Part shown: positions 49,115 through 60,244 of the stretch, one piece after another
Layout of the letters: every line of letters starts with the position of its first letter
How positions within the stretch are numbered: position 1 is the first letter of the stretch
From: Guillardia theta CCMP2712
Lineage: Eukaryota; Cryptophyceae; Pyrenomonadales; Geminigeraceae
Assembly (NCBI RefSeq): GCF_000315625.1
Contig: NW_005434594.1
Location: forward strand, 296,216-360,215
Reading direction: 5' to 3'
DNA length: 64,000 bases
Position numbers and translations under genes: made by a program
Notes under the pieces: model-generated
Seen by the model: only the letters and a program-made list of their open reading frames with translations
The model's database searches: none
What the model was told of the DNA's origin: nothing

Positions 49115-50575
49115 TTAGCCCTCCATGTCTTGAGACAAGTACATCTTCACCTGGTTGTCTCCCCAGTCATCAAAATTGTCCAGATCGTTGAAGGCAATCG
49201 TTGTGTCCATGATCTCATGGCAGATCAGGCTTTCTAAGATCGCATTCTCGGCTTCCACATGAGGGTTGCTCGAACCCTTCATGGGCGTGAAGGCCCTGGT
49301 CCTCATCCTGTCACCAGAGCTGATCGATGTACACAGATGTAGAACAGCATCGTCCGCAGGAATTCTAGTCGGAGTCTTGAGACGGTCAGGTGTGACTGAT
49401 GGATACCCTTCCAATGTTGAGCCGTCCCCACACAAGAAGAAATGTTGAGGCGAGTGCAACATAGGTGACTTGATGCTGATCGGCCTGCTAGGTGAAGTCT
49501 GAGGGGTGAGAAGCTGCATGGGGATGCTGCCATCATCTCGATGCTCCGAAAGATCATCTTCAATGTTCCTCTCCTTCTTCACTTCGCATTCATTCAGTCC
49601 TTTGTCAATTGATGCACCTGCGCCTTCCTCAGACTTGACAGTCACTGTTTCTGATTTGACACGCGGCCAGCTCACTGCGTTGGCTTTGCATGGGATCGAG
49701 TTCACCATGTTCAAGTTGGAGACACCAAGGTCCAAGAACAAAGGTTTCGATTCAGGGATTCCGCTTCCAATCGAGGAGTCACAGAATGTAAGGATCTTGG
49801 CAGTATCTGGGGACCATGGACCACCGTCTTTGCATTCAAAATCAAGTCTCTTGCGAGTGACCTTCTTGAAGTTAGATTTTCTCCTTTTCTTGGGCTCACT
49901 CCCATCTTGGATAGTTGTATAATCTGAACAAGAGCTTCGTGGATGAACTTCTGAAAACATCACAAGTGGTCCCCCGAAGCCTGGATTGTATTTGGGCACT
50001 GGCTTGCTGGGAAGCATCACATTCCTTGCTGATCCAGGTACTGCAGAGACCATCTCCGGCTGCTTTGGGATTGAATAGCTAGGATGATGCATTGGACGCT
50101 CCATCCTTGGCGGCATTTCAAGACTCTGGTGGCTCAGGATTGGAACGTTCGGGGCCATGTCCGATTCGTTGTGATACTTTCTCTTACGGATAACCGACTT
50201 TCCATTCTTGACATGAATGCGCAGATAATGCATCTTACTGTGATACAGGCGATTGTTGAAGTAGGAGCATCTTTCGCAATGGTACCAACGTTTTGTCCCA
50301 TCGTGCATCGTGAGGAGTCCAGGGTGCTCACTGCGCACCCACTCGCTCTCGTTCTTCCCCATCGGAGGACATCTTCGCTTCATATCTGCCATACTCGAGT
50401 GTGCATGCTCTTCATCTTTCTGTCCTTGATAGCATTCCAGGGAAGGCTTAGTGGGAGTCATGTCGCAACTCGACGTTCTTCGGCCGGGCTTGGACTGACG
50501 GAAGGTATCAACCACGCCAACGACTTTCTTGCCGGGAACGTTGGACTTGCTGCTTGCACTTGAGGGTCTTGCCAT
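49115..50575 (-). CDS. Nuclear protein with one C2H2 zinc finger, probable transcription regulator
   Basis: Single exon, 486 residues. Residues 97-121 contain a C2H2 finger (Cys100, Cys103, His116, His121) in WYHCERCSYFNNRLYHSKMH, followed by basic residues (KSVIRKRKYHN). A second basic cluster (KKRRKSNFKKVTRKR) is a likely nuclear localisation signal. The centre has Ser/Thr-Pro sites (LLTPQTSPSRP, SVTPDRLKTP) that suggest proline-directed phosphorylation. The C-terminus is acidic (FNDLDNFDDWGDNQ), like an activation domain. No family name is justified. A single finger usually needs dimerisation or a partner for DNA binding. Confidence 0.75.
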   Translation of the reverse strand: MARPSSASSKSNVPGKKVVGVVDTFRQSKPGRRTSSCDMTPTKPSLECYQGQKDEEHAHSSMADMKRRCPPMGKNESEWVRSEHPGLLTMHDGTKRWYHCERCSYFNNRLYHSKMHYLRIHVKNGKSVIRKRKYHNESDMAPNVPILSHQSLEMPPRMERPMHHPSYSIPKQPEMVSAVPGSARNVMLPSKPVPKYNPGFGGPLVMFSEVHPRSSCSDYTTIQDGSEPKKRRKSNFKKVTRKRLDFECKDGGPWSPDTAKILTFCDSSIGSGIPESKPLFLDLGVSNLNMVNSIPCKANAVSWPRVKSETVTVKSEEGAGASIDKGLNECEVKKERNIEDDLSEHRDDGSIPMQLLTPQTSPSRPISIKSPMLHSPQHFFLCGDGSTLEGYPSVTPDRLKTPTRIPADDAVLHLCTSISSGDRMRTRAFTPMKGSSNPHVEAENAILESLICHEIMDTTIAFNDLDNFDDWGDNQVKMYLSQDMEG

Positions 50576-52501
50576 TTTCGATCTGTTTCTGGAGGTTGCT
50601 TGTCAAGGGGATGTGCCTGAGAGCGGAGAACAGCCCTGACAAGCGACACAATCACCCGATCCCCCCTGCTCGATTCACGTGCGGGATCAGCGAGAGTGGC
50701 GAAGAGGGGAATAGAACGGAAGGGCAGCAGGAGATCACGGATGCAAGACCGGATCGGAGGAGTGCAGGAGGAGGAAGGGCGGGAGGAGGAAGGGCGGGAG
50801 GAGACGGGGGAGGAGGAGGGTGCGAGAGCGGCTGGGGGGAAGCAGGGAGCAGGCGGGGGAGGAGCGGGGGGAGGGGCAGAAGAAGATTTTTTCCCGCCAA
50901 AAGAGGAGCGGCGGGTTAACTAATCTGGCACTTTCCTTTGTTGGATGCCCACACCCCTACCCCCCATTTTACCCAAAAATTACCCACCTTTTGTACCCTG
51001 TTCCTCCAATCGAGAGTACCCTACCTGTGACACCGTTGCATGAGACCCCACCCCCCTATGAGAGGAATTTCATCGGAGACTGACTAGGTACAAGTCAGTA
51101 CCCCGACCTAGTCGATTTTACTTTAGATGTTACTACCCCACCCGCCTAACAGGACGGATGTTAATTAACGGATACCACCTACCCCCTCGCAGCACATTTT
51201 TCGCCCACCGATCTCCGGTCTACACCCCTATGGCGATGGACCCCCAGGTCACATTGAACCCCACCCCCCTTTTCCCATCACCTCCCATACATTTGATGGG
51301 CAACTTGCACCTACCCCTACCCTCCCAATTACACAAAATGAACACATTTGAAGACTACCCCTCGTCCGTCCACAATTATACCTACCCCACCCTTTTATAT
51401 CAACCTGACCCCTGTAGAAACAACCCCTACGGTATGGGATTGCCATTTCTGTACCCGGTATGACCGTTTCTCAATGACCACCCCCACCCTAAAAACCGTG
51501 CTCCACAAAGAAAGAAAGGACCCCGTCACTTTACTACCCCACCCATTATTGACCAACGGTTACGACTGCGGCGGAAGGTACCTGTGACCCCTTTTAAAAG
51601 TCCCTGACGTTTTTTCACCCGTCCTTTGAACAGTGTTCTACCCCTACTTATTCCCAACCTTGCTGCAATGAAGACTCATAGCACCGGTAGTGATCTCATG
51701 CGAGCGGTCACAATGGGACCCTACCCCCTTAATTATTCCCCAAAGTGACTCAGTCTGACCGGACCCAGGCAATATACGAGAGTTGCCAACAGCCTGAAAC
51801 TTGCAACAGGTAGGAGCCACCCGTCCATTCTACCGCAAGGAATTGAATCTTGGGGGTAGTGGGGTCACGGGATCGATCCGGCTGAGGACCGAACCGTGAC
51901 TGACTCACAGTCAGCGGCCGGAGGTCGGGCCGGCCGAACTCCGAACCGTCACGGCCCAGCCGGGCGGCGGCCGCAGTCCGACGGACTCGGGCCCCGGCGG
52001 TCAGTCACCCGTCCGAGCACGCCGCCGCCGGGGCCCTTGAACGTGATCGGACCGTGCCCGGCGAGTCCGAGTCACCGTCACGGGCGCCCGGGGGCTCGGC
52101 TTTGGACTCGCCGGACCGCCGGACTCCCGGACTCAGACCGTACTACGGTACCGTGCCCGCCGTCGCTGGGTCACTGTCACTCGACTCTGATCGAACGTGA
52201 ACTGAGTCAGCCCCGGCGGGTGTGACAGGGCCCGCTGCCCGGCGCGGCCCGGGCCCTCCCACAGTACGGTCCGACGACTCGGATGCGGGCCGCAGTGCGG
52301 CCGCAGGGCAGCCCCGGGCGGCGGCTGCCAGACTCGTGACTCCAGGCTCTGACCGAGTCGGTCGCCGCCCGGCCGGATCATCGGAGCAGCGGCGGCCACC
52401 GCCGCGTCGCTGAGGCTGACTCTGTGACACGGTACCCACTGCGTACGAATATGAGGCAAGTTCAGTGCCACGGTGCTGCTGTGTGGAGTGCCGCCGGGTC
52501 A
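50576..52501. other. Intergenic: GA-rich (50690-50900), TACCCC tract (50940-51860), GC island (51880-52460)
   Basis: The TACCCC part is C-rich on the plus strand until about 51560, with a final G-rich patch (GGGGGTAGTGGGG) at about 51850 directly before the GC island. It is one of the most complete examples of the paired spacer style. No gene was seen. Confidence 0.75.
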
Positions 52502-53725
52502 TCATGATTTCTTCACTATTCGAATCTTGGATCCGTTCTTCACTCCTGCAGCGCCAATTTCAGAGTCCAGGTCCAGAACCTGTCAGGGTTGTACGGAAGG
52601 TCAGAAGGAAGCGAGCCGATGGTGTGAAGAATGCGTCTGGCATACCTTCCCCTTTCTCTCCGCCTGGTAGCTGCCGATGTCGTCCACTCCTACCTCGTTG
52701 CACCAGGCCTTGACCAGCAGTTTACATTTTTGCGTCGGCTTCACCGTTACTTCCAAGCTCGTGTCGTCTCCTCCGTAAATCACAAGATCCCATTTGTCTC
52801 TCTCCGAGTATTCGACCTCGTCTGAGTCCATGATTTCTTCTACAGCACCAGAGATCGTGCTCACAGCCTTCATCGTTACTTCTTCTCCAAAAAGCCCCCT
52901 TCCCGATCTAAGGTTGCCCAGCACACTCCCGAACAGCTTCCCCGTGCTCGATGCATTCACGACTTGTGAGACGGCTCCGGCGACAGAGTCAGCCTCCTGC
53001 TTCCACTCCGCAGCTCGCTGCCCTGCTTTCTTGGACAACTCGGCGCTGGAGATGGCATCCTTCACCACGCGCGCATTCTTCCCTGCTTGAGCTGCTATCA
53101 TCACGGGATCCATTACAGGGACGCTGAACCTATCGTCAGCCTGGTAGCGCCTCTTCCCTTTCACCACGTCGACGTCAATCGGAACTCGATCGGGGTACGC
53201 TGCTGTCACGACGTCGGCTGGGGCTTCACAAAACTCGTAGACCTCTGGAATTCCAAAGGCATCCTCGATTGCGATGATCTTCTTGATGTAACTCTGGAAA
53301 GGACCTGGGTTCGCTTCCTCCCCGAAGATGTAGGGCTCAGGAGGGAGCGGGTCCATCTTGCTGCCAAACCTAGGTCTGACATACGAGTCTAGCTCCGAGA
53401 AGTCCTTCCACGTTCTTTGGAATAGCCATGTCCTCGGCTTCTCCCTTTCATCGTTCATGTATTCTCCTGCGAAGAAGAATGTTCCACCCATGTTTCTCTT
53501 CAGCGTCACCGAGACTCTGCCTTCAAGCATCATCATTCGGCGGAGCAACGACGTCTTCTGCTTTCTCTGTGACAGGCTAGGATAGTTCCCCATCCTCTGA
53601 CCGGTGATGTAGCTTCCCTCGTTGAGCTTAAGTCCCCGCATCGGAGCCTCCACTGCATGGAACGCGAAGGCTGCAGGAATCGCAGCCATGCTCAGCGTGC
53701 CAAGCAGCACAGCCTGCATGGCCAT
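52502..53725 (-). CDS. Plastid-type targeted PX-domain protein with C-terminal ubiquitin-like segment
   Basis: Two frame-consistent exons (52646-53725, 52502-52579) give 385 residues. The ATG at 53725 was chosen because the frame upstream opens with GTG. Residues 1-22 form a signal peptide ending AAFAF, with Phe at the cleavage site, as in bipartite plastid signals. Residues 98-170 resemble a PX domain: TWLFQRTWKDFSELDSYV, the proline loop DPLPPEPYIF, and SYIKKIIAI..VYEFCEAP. PX domains bind phosphoinositides. Residues after about 300 (VTVKPTQKCKLLVKAWCNEV, then GAAGVKNGSKIRIV) look like a SUMO/ubiquitin-like beta-grasp. Location could be the plastid or the surrounding periplastid membranes. 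Confidence 0.65.
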
Positions 53726-55072
53726 CTCCCGATCTGCCCCTTCCCCGCTCAACCCCACCTAATTCGTGAGTTTCTGTTGTCGAGAAAACAAATAGAGTCC
53801 AACATGGATTCTATAAACCAGCAACGATTTTCCCTTGGCTCCAAAATAGCTTCTGATCGGCCGCCGGCCGCCGCCCGGCCCGGCCGGACCCGGCGTCTCG
53901 GGGCCCGGGGCCGGTCGCCGGGGCGGCGAGTCCGTCCGAGGCTCGGACGCCGGTACTACGGTACTACCGTAACACGGCCCGTGACTCCGGCCCCGCCAGG
54001 CTGCCACCGCTACTAGGACGGCGTGACTGCCGCGGCCCGCTCCGAGTCCCCGCCGGCCGGGCTCAGGCTCGCGGGGACGGCGGGCGGCCGGGCCCGTGAG
54101 ACGGTCACTGCCCGGCCGGGCCCGCCCGCCGGGCCGCACCGTTAGCCTCGCTGCGTCACGAGTCAACTTTGCTCAAAGCCAAGTTGAGCTGAGGCCGGTC
54201 GGAGCCGGGCTTGGCAGCCCCGGTGACCCGGTCAGCCGGGCCCGGCTGGCACTGGACGACTGAGTCGGCCCGCCGCGCGGCCGCGGTTGACTACTAGTGA
54301 CTGATTTTTAACTTAACTTTGAGTAAACGTAACTACCACTGTCGCACAAAATCACGCCAGCCTCAGAGGCGGGGCTGCAGAGCGCCGCCTCAGGGAAATG
54401 ATGGGATGTTGGTTTCGAGGTTCATTTTTGAAGTTTCAAATTGTGTCATTAATATTCCTTATTTCAGAGATTATTTCAAAAGTTCGTTTCAAATAATTCC
54501 TTCTCTCACTCCAGCAACGGAGGGGTGGAAGGGTCCATGACCCCTACCCTACCACCTTGTCGGTAGAACTCGATGCGAAATCGAGGGTAGGGGTGAACGT
54601 GGAAGCGGAAATAGGACCCAGGAGTGAAGGCATGTACAATAGTGGGTGGTCTAGCATTGGAAAATATCGGGTAGGGGTTATCACCCCACCATGGATATTC
54701 GAGGATAATTTCATAATAATGAGGGGTTAATCATGGGTTTTGAATTCTATTGTAGGGTGGGGTATTTGATCAATGTTATCGAGGGGGGTAGGGTATTGTC
54801 GGAAATAGAGCAGAGGGTATAGAAGCAGCGTCGGTGGAAGGGATCGGTATCAAGGTGATACGATATGGCATGGCGTGATATGCAAACCGGCTGCCGCGAT
54901 GTTGAGCTTTCTTCCCCTCCCTATGCACAATCAAAGCCGTGCGATTCTCTCTCGATGCTCCCTTTCTTTGAATACCGCGTCTTGATGTAACAGAGCAATT
55001 CAGCCCATTCTGATGATGTTTGTTTAGTGTTGGATAAGTTGAAAGTAGTAGTTTACTGATGATGTTTGGCAG
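53726..55072. other. Intergenic: GC island (53840-54270), TACCCC/GGGGTA tract (54520-54800), leader of the 61-residue gene
   Basis: The GC island has the same word set as the other islands. The tract is C-rich at its left edge and G-rich afterwards. The last 200 bases probably hold a non-coding exon and a 5' UTR intron ending GGCAG at 55072. Confidence 0.7.
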
Positions 55073-55258
55073 ATGTTCCAGACCCTCTACGGCCAGACCG
55101 CTGCTGCCCTCTACGCCAAGGCCGCCGGCCAGAACGCCCAGGCCCGCCAGCTCTACAACGCCTCCGCTGACACCTACTACAAGGCCAACGATGCTGCTGC
55201 CTACGACGACTGGGTCCGCGCCCGCAACCACTGGGACTACTTCTACAACCGCTCGTAA
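55073..55258 (+). CDS. 61-residue aromatic/Ala-rich protein, copy A
   Basis: ATG directly follows a splice acceptor (GGCAG), so the coding region begins at the start of an exon. The product (MFQTLYGQTAAALYAKAAGQ.. to ..HWDYFYNRS) is 61 residues, rich in Ala, Tyr, Asn and Gln, with no signal peptide. Codons strongly favour C endings, as in highly expressed genes. I do not recognise the family. A nearly identical copy lies inverted at 62689-62874, with an identical protein. AATAAA occurs about 15 bases after the stop. Confidence 0.75.
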   Translation: MFQTLYGQTAAALYAKAAGQNAQARQLYNASADTYYKANDAAAYDDWVRARNHWDYFYNRS

Positions 55259-55406
55259 ATCCTAGATTTCAACATCAATAAAATGAGAAAAACTTAATTT
55301 GCGTGCTGATACAACTTGTTATCATTGGATGGATGTTGTTGGAGTGGTTGCAATGTCACTCTTTTCATATCTACAGCAATGTTTAATCAGAATGTTTCAT
55401 CTAGCA

Positions 55407-56691
55407 TTACATCATTGTTCCGCAAATCTTCTTCCATCTGCATCCTGAAAATTCACAGTTAATATATGGTTGATATCCTGCATTCAACACGTACTCGATT
55501 AGTTCAAGCATGGATTCGAACTCCAACCATGAGACAACACCGTCTCCGTCTGAGTCTAACGAGTTGAAGATGTAGTCAAACTGTGAGATGAAAATCAGCT
55601 TGTGCAACCAGCTCTATCACTCCTCACTCACCCTCTCATCGGAAACGCTCCCTCCCAAGGATCGCAGCGCGCTCTTCAACTCGTGGCCGTCGAGGTATCC
55701 TGACTTGTCGATGTCGAACTTGCTGAACAACTCTTGCCAACTGGTGTATCCTGCAGTCACTGGAAGTCCCGCCAGAATATCCTTCAATGCCTGCAGGCAG
55801 AGTCAAGATGCTGTGGAAGAATTCTAGGTGATGGATATGAGTTGCACTTTTCTTGAAGACATTCAGAGGTTGGATCCCAAAAATTTCTCTGTTTTTCATC
55901 GACAACATCAATAGCATGGATGACAAAGATGTGAAAGGATGACATCCGAAACCATAGCAATATCAATCCCCATCCCATGTCTCAGGAGACCAATCACACT
56001 GAATCTACATCTCTGCCAACCAACCAATCGTAAACTGGTTGCCGATCTAGACAACGGACAATGAAAAGCATCTTTGGCACAATCTTGATATCAGGTCAAG
56101 AAGTATTAAGTTACGTCAATTCAACATACATGATGTCAAGACACAAGTCATTCCTTCAACTTGCTTTCACTGAAGAATGTATGTCGATGAACACTCAAAG
56201 AATGCATGTTCCCTCGCTGTCAAGTCACAGACACATTGAGCAGCCAGAACAAACATGTGCATCATAACATCGCAATGGGAAAGACAAAAGAGCATTTCAA
56301 TACGAGCGCAAGAAACAGACAGATCGCAGCTGCCCCAGCATTTACTGCATCGTGCGTTCTTGCACCTCGCAAATATTGCTTCACTCACCATTAAACCCGC
56401 GTTCGATCGGCTGGCATCCGACGTGAAATGTGCCATCGTCAACTTTGTCGATGGCATCGCTTTCCGCAAAGGAGGCAGTCTTCCTGTCAAGGCTCTGCCA
56501 GCAACTGCGAGGTTGCAACGGGTCGAGCAAGATAGTTGGGATGCAGCGCGGGAGAGAGAGGAGAAGGATGGGTCGAGGGAGGAGGAGCGAAGGATAGGAG
56601 AAGAGGGGAGAACATGGAATGCGTTAGCGATCCAGCATGAAGACGCCGCCATCGCAGCCGCCAGGATTATTTTCTGGCCGTATCGCTGCAT
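55407..56691 (-). CDS. EF-hand calcium-binding protein, probably plastid-targeted
   Basis: The 5' exon (down to about 56392) starts MQRYGQKIILAAAMAASSCW and continues IANAFHVLPSSP, a signal peptide with an ASAF-like NAF motif and a Ser/Arg-rich transit region. It ends at GLM before GTGAGT. The 3' exons encode SWQELFSKFDIDKSGYLDGH (EF-hand 1) and, after an in-phase junction, FNSLDSDGDGVVSWLEFESM (EF-hand 2). A further 46-base intron near 55449-55494 is possible and would alter the last residues; the stop would then be near 55412. I could not prove that the 5' and 3' parts belong to one gene; exons between 55800 and 56390 are unresolved. Confidence 0.6.
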
Positions 56692-57560
56692 TGTTGCAAC
56701 ACTCCGCTTACTTTACGATCCTCTTGAATTTAGGGGGTAGGGTAGTACCACCTACCCTTTCAATTGATCCCATATTTTGTGCTTCAAAGGGGTGGAGAGA
56801 AAACTGTAACCATTACCCTACCCCCCTTTAGGGATGTCAACAAAATTCAGAATAAGGGTGGGGTAGTATTCATCACCCTGCTGTTCTAGTACTCTTTAAT
56901 CGATAATATGGAGGTAGGGTAGTACCACCCACCTGGGATGAAAGATGTGTTTCTCAAAGCATCGAAGTTTGTGCGACACATAAAGAGTTCGGAAGACAAG
57001 AGGGAGCGAGGGGATGGAGGGAGCGAGGGAGGGAGGGAGCGAGGGAGGGAGCGAGGGAGGGAGCGAGGGAGGGAGCGAGGGAGGGAGCGAGGGAGGGAGC
57101 GAGGGAGGGAGCGAGGGAGCGAGGGAGCGAGGGAGGGAGCGAGCGAGGGAGCGAGCGAGCGAGGGAGAAAGATGAGTGGTAATGAGGAGGGGAAGGAAGC
57201 GACGAAGAGAGGACAGAGGGAGGAGGGAGGGAGGATGACATGGAGTAGAGGGAGGAGAGACTGAGGGAAGTGGAAGGAGAGGGGAGCTGGAATGCAACAG
57301 GCTGAACATGAGTGGAAAAATGAAAGCAGAGAAACTTGAGGAACCTGAGGAGGCAGCAGACTGACTGAGGCAGGGAGGGAGGGAGGGAGTGAGTGAGTGA
57401 GTGAGGGAGGGAGGGTTAGTCCTATCGCCCTAGTATCATGATACCACCTGAACATCGTCGTTGAAGTAGTTTGTAGAATCACAGCGTTCTCCTCACGGAA
57501 TGTCAACGGGTTCCTCGCCCTGTCTTACTGTTCTCCTCGCAGGCAGCCACACCCGTCGAG
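56692..57560. other. Intergenic: TACCCC tract (56720-56940), GGGAGCGA array, leader of the heme oxygenase-like gene
   Basis: A short TACCCC/GGGGTA tract without a GC island, an octamer repeat array, then purine-rich sequence and a probable 5' UTR intron ending CTCGCAG at 57542. Confidence 0.65.
57003..57170. repeat. (GGGAGCGA)n octamer array
   Basis: About 17-20 units of GGGAGCGA with some 4-base indels. The minus strand gives false Pro/Ser/Leu-rich proteins. Confidence 0.95.
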
Positions 57561-58382
57561 ATGAGCAGGCAGACGTTGAACCAGGTGCTGAGGTCGTGCC
57601 AGGCGATCCTGCCCAAGAGCGAGAGCTACAAGACTCTGCTAGACAGCTCGGCGAACAAGCGAGGGCTGTCGAGAAAGCTGGACCTGCTGCTGCGGGAGGG
57701 GGTCCACGATATGAAGGTGTTCGGGCTGGGTTTCCTGAGGAGCATCGCGAGCAAGGATGAGTACGTTCACTTCACCTCCTGCTCCTTCCACTTCTACCGG
57801 GAGATGGAGCGAGAGCTCGACAGGAAGGCGGAGGAAGGGGCAGTCGTCGGCAGGCTGTGGAGAAAGTTCCCTGAGCTGCGCAGGGCGGAGAGGCTGAGGG
57901 AGGATCTGCGAAACGTGGGTGCAAGCTCGGATCCTACTCTTGTTCCGATGAGCCCTGCCACGACAGCATACTGCGCATCGATCCGCAGGGCGGGGGAGGA
58001 AGAGCAGGGAGTGAGGATAATCGCGCATATGTACGTGAGGTACTTCGCGGATCTTTTCGGAGGAAGGGCGCTAGGGGCGCCGACCAAGTACGCGGTGCAA
58101 GAGCTGAAGCAGAGCCCTCCTCTCTTCTACCAGTGGGATCGTACGGTGGAGCAGGACAGGAGGGCATACATCGAGCGGCTCTATGTAGCCATCAACGAGG
58201 CGGCGGAGGAGGTGGCGAGCGAGGAGGTGGAGAAGAGGATTGTGGAGGAGGCGAGGAGCGCGTTCCAGCACAACGCCAACATATACACAGAGGAGGAGGG
58301 GCTGTACGGGAAAGCAGCGCAAGGTGCTTACAAGCTGGTGACGGGATACGCCATGGCTAAGGGCCGACAGCTGATGAGATGA
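57561..58382 (+). CDS. Heme oxygenase family protein
   Basis: Heme oxygenase opens heme to biliverdin, the first step to phycobilins and bilin signals. The 273-residue product has LLLREGVHDM, where His49 is the candidate proximal heme ligand, then FTSCSFHFYREMERELDR, ELRRAERLREDL and MSPATTAYCASI. The distal-helix signature is AHMYVRYFADLFGGRALG, close to the family's YxRYLGDLSGGQ, and EEARSAFQHNANIYTE follows. Deviations are a shortened spacing before His49 and Ala instead of the first Gly of the GDLSGG motif, so catalysis should not be assumed. An in-frame leader (AATPVE) follows an acceptor at 57542, so an upstream exon, perhaps with a plastid signal, may exist. Confidence 0.82.
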   Translation: MSRQTLNQVLRSCQAILPKSESYKTLLDSSANKRGLSRKLDLLLREGVHDMKVFGLGFLRSIASKDEYVHFTSCSFHFYREMERELDRKAEEGAVVGRLWRKFPELRRAERLREDLRNVGASSDPTLVPMSPATTAYCASIRRAGEEEQGVRIIAHMYVRYFADLFGGRALGAPTKYAVQELKQSPPLFYQWDRTVEQDRRAYIERLYVAINEAAEEVASEEVEKRIVEEARSAFQHNANIYTEEEGLYGKAAQGAYKLVTGYAMAKGRQLMR

Positions 58383-58650
58383 GACGGGATGTTGTAGTAG
58401 AACGTGTTTATTGTTTTTAGACTCAGATTACATGTAAGATATTAGAGATACAGGCAGACAAAGTGTGGGATGAGAGAATGGAAGAAAAACAAACTCTGTT
58501 CTCTCTTGCGAATTGCCTCCCTTATCACTCACTCACTCACTCACGAACCTCGGCCTGCGCTGCCTCCATTTCGGACCTCTTCTCCACCCCCCCCCCCTTC
58601 TCTCCCCTTCTTTCGTCTCTTCTTGCCTCCTCCTCGCCTGCCTTCTCCCC

Positions 58651-60244
58651 TCAACGCATGCTCACGCCGCAAACACTCTCAACCACTTCCGGTGAATCGT
58701 CTGTGAGGTACCTCGGAGATGAGCCCCGTAAGTTGGTCACTACAAAAGTCGGTCGAATCCTGCCAGTTGAGACAGTCGTGTAAGGCCTCTTGTAGCCTCC
58801 TCCTCCTCCTCCTCCTCCTCCTCCTCCTCCTCCTCCTCCTCCTCCTCCTCCTCCTCCTTCATTGAGCTGAAGGAACTTGAGCGATCTCAGAGACAAAGAT
58901 ATCTGCATCGACAGGTCGTCTTCCTCTACCCTCCCCGGCCGCTCAGGCTTGCATGAAGACGGGGCGATCAAGGCAGCGAACGGCAGGTCGGACTGGTACT
59001 GGACGTTGGTGTCGGCAACCTGGATGGAGTAATCGGGGGAGGAGGAGGAGGAGAGCTCTTGAGCCCAGCCCTTCTCCTCCTCCCTCGTCCTGTTGTGACT
59101 CCCCTTCTTCTCCTTGATGACCCGCATCGCCGCTTCCCTCTTCCTCCTGAGGTCCTCCTCTTTCCTCTCCCGCGCCATTCTCAGCCTCTGGCTTCGCTCC
59201 TCCTTGGCCTGCTGCATCTTGGCAGCGGTGATCTGCGTGAGCGACGTGTAAGTCGACTTCACGCAAGGGAGGCGAGAGGAGGAGGAGAGAGAGAGAGGTG
59301 AAGGGATGAGGGGGGGGGGGGCTTCTGGTCTATGAAGGAGGACCTAAGAGGAGGAGAAACGAAGGAGGACGGACAAAGGATGAGGAATAGGTACCAGTGA
59401 ACAGCACTGAAGAGGGAAGGAGGGAGGGAGGGAGGGAGGGAGGGAGGGAGGGAGGGAGGGAGGGAGGGAGGGAAGGATAGAGAGCGAGGGAGAGGGAAGA
59501 GGGAGGAAGGACAGAGAAGATTGAAATCAAATCACTTGATTCTTCATCTCCTGCATTTGGATTCTCCTTATCTGGTGCTCTTTCCGCATTTTCGTAACTT
59601 GCTCGTGCTTGGACTTGGAGAGCTTGTGAGAGGACGAGGACCGATCAACGAGCAGGTCCGGCAGCTCCCCGGAGTTCTCATCCTCAACGCTGTTGTCATC
59701 ATCTGCAGCAGCACAGCATCGTCATCCCTGGCCTCCTCTAGGAGCCAACACATCGTGTCAAACTTGTACCTGAGGGCGACAGCCTCTCGTGGAACCTGCT
59801 CGGCGATCGGGACTTGGTTGACGGGCTTGACCTCCCGCTGAGCTCTCTCCACGTGCTCAGAGAGCTGGCCGAGCTTGAGCATCGTTCAGCCTTGAAGTGC
59901 TGGGGGATCACTTCATGCAGCTCTTTGTCCTTGAGGGAGGGGAACGTCGCAGTGTACAGAGCACGAACGGCCTCGCGGCTGCGCTGCTCATTCGGATCCT
60001 CCGCCGTCTGTCTCCTCTCACAGCAGGAGGAAGCTCTTTGGCCCGCGCAGCACCAGTCTACATCCTCCTCTTTGGATTCGACGGAGAAGGCCAGCAGCTC
60101 TTCGATGCTCCGCTCCCTTGGGGTCGTTCGTACCCGCATGTAGACGTCCTCCCCTTCTTCCAGCTGTCGCCTCCACATTGAACTCTTGCTCAAACTGCGG
60201 TACCCCATCTCGCTCGCAGGCCTTGAAATTTTCTTCCGACGCAT
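58651..60244 (-). CDS. Charged coiled-coil protein of unknown function
   Basis: Exon 1 starts at the ATG at 60244 (MRRKKISRPASEMGYRSLSK) and continues with Ser/Arg- and Glu-rich sequence. Later exons encode LGQLSEHVERAQREVKPVNQ and ALRYKFDTMCWLLEEARDDD, then HKLSKSKHEQVTKMRKEHQI and TQITAAKMQQAKEERSQRLR, strongly charged helices typical of coiled coils. The last visible exon ends in LRSLKFLQLNE next to a (TCC)n tract, after which a frame continues to a stop at 58651; that tract could be intron or poly-Gly. Exon joins were not all checked. No family was recognised. Confidence 0.5.
58797..58857. repeat. (CTC)n microsatellite at the 3' part of the coiled-coil gene
   Basis: About 20 perfect units. 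On the coding strand it reads (GGA)n. Confidence 0.95.
59410..59474. repeat. (GGGA)n tetranucleotide array
   Basis: About 16 units in an intron of the coiled-coil gene. Confidence 0.95.

Noticed and set aside
50940-51860. Internal telomere sequence
   Set aside because: TACCCC words are irregularly spaced and interrupted, not a uniform tandem telomere repeat.
57003-57170. CRISPR-like array
   Set aside because: The octamer units have no spacers; this is a microsatellite in a eukaryotic genome.
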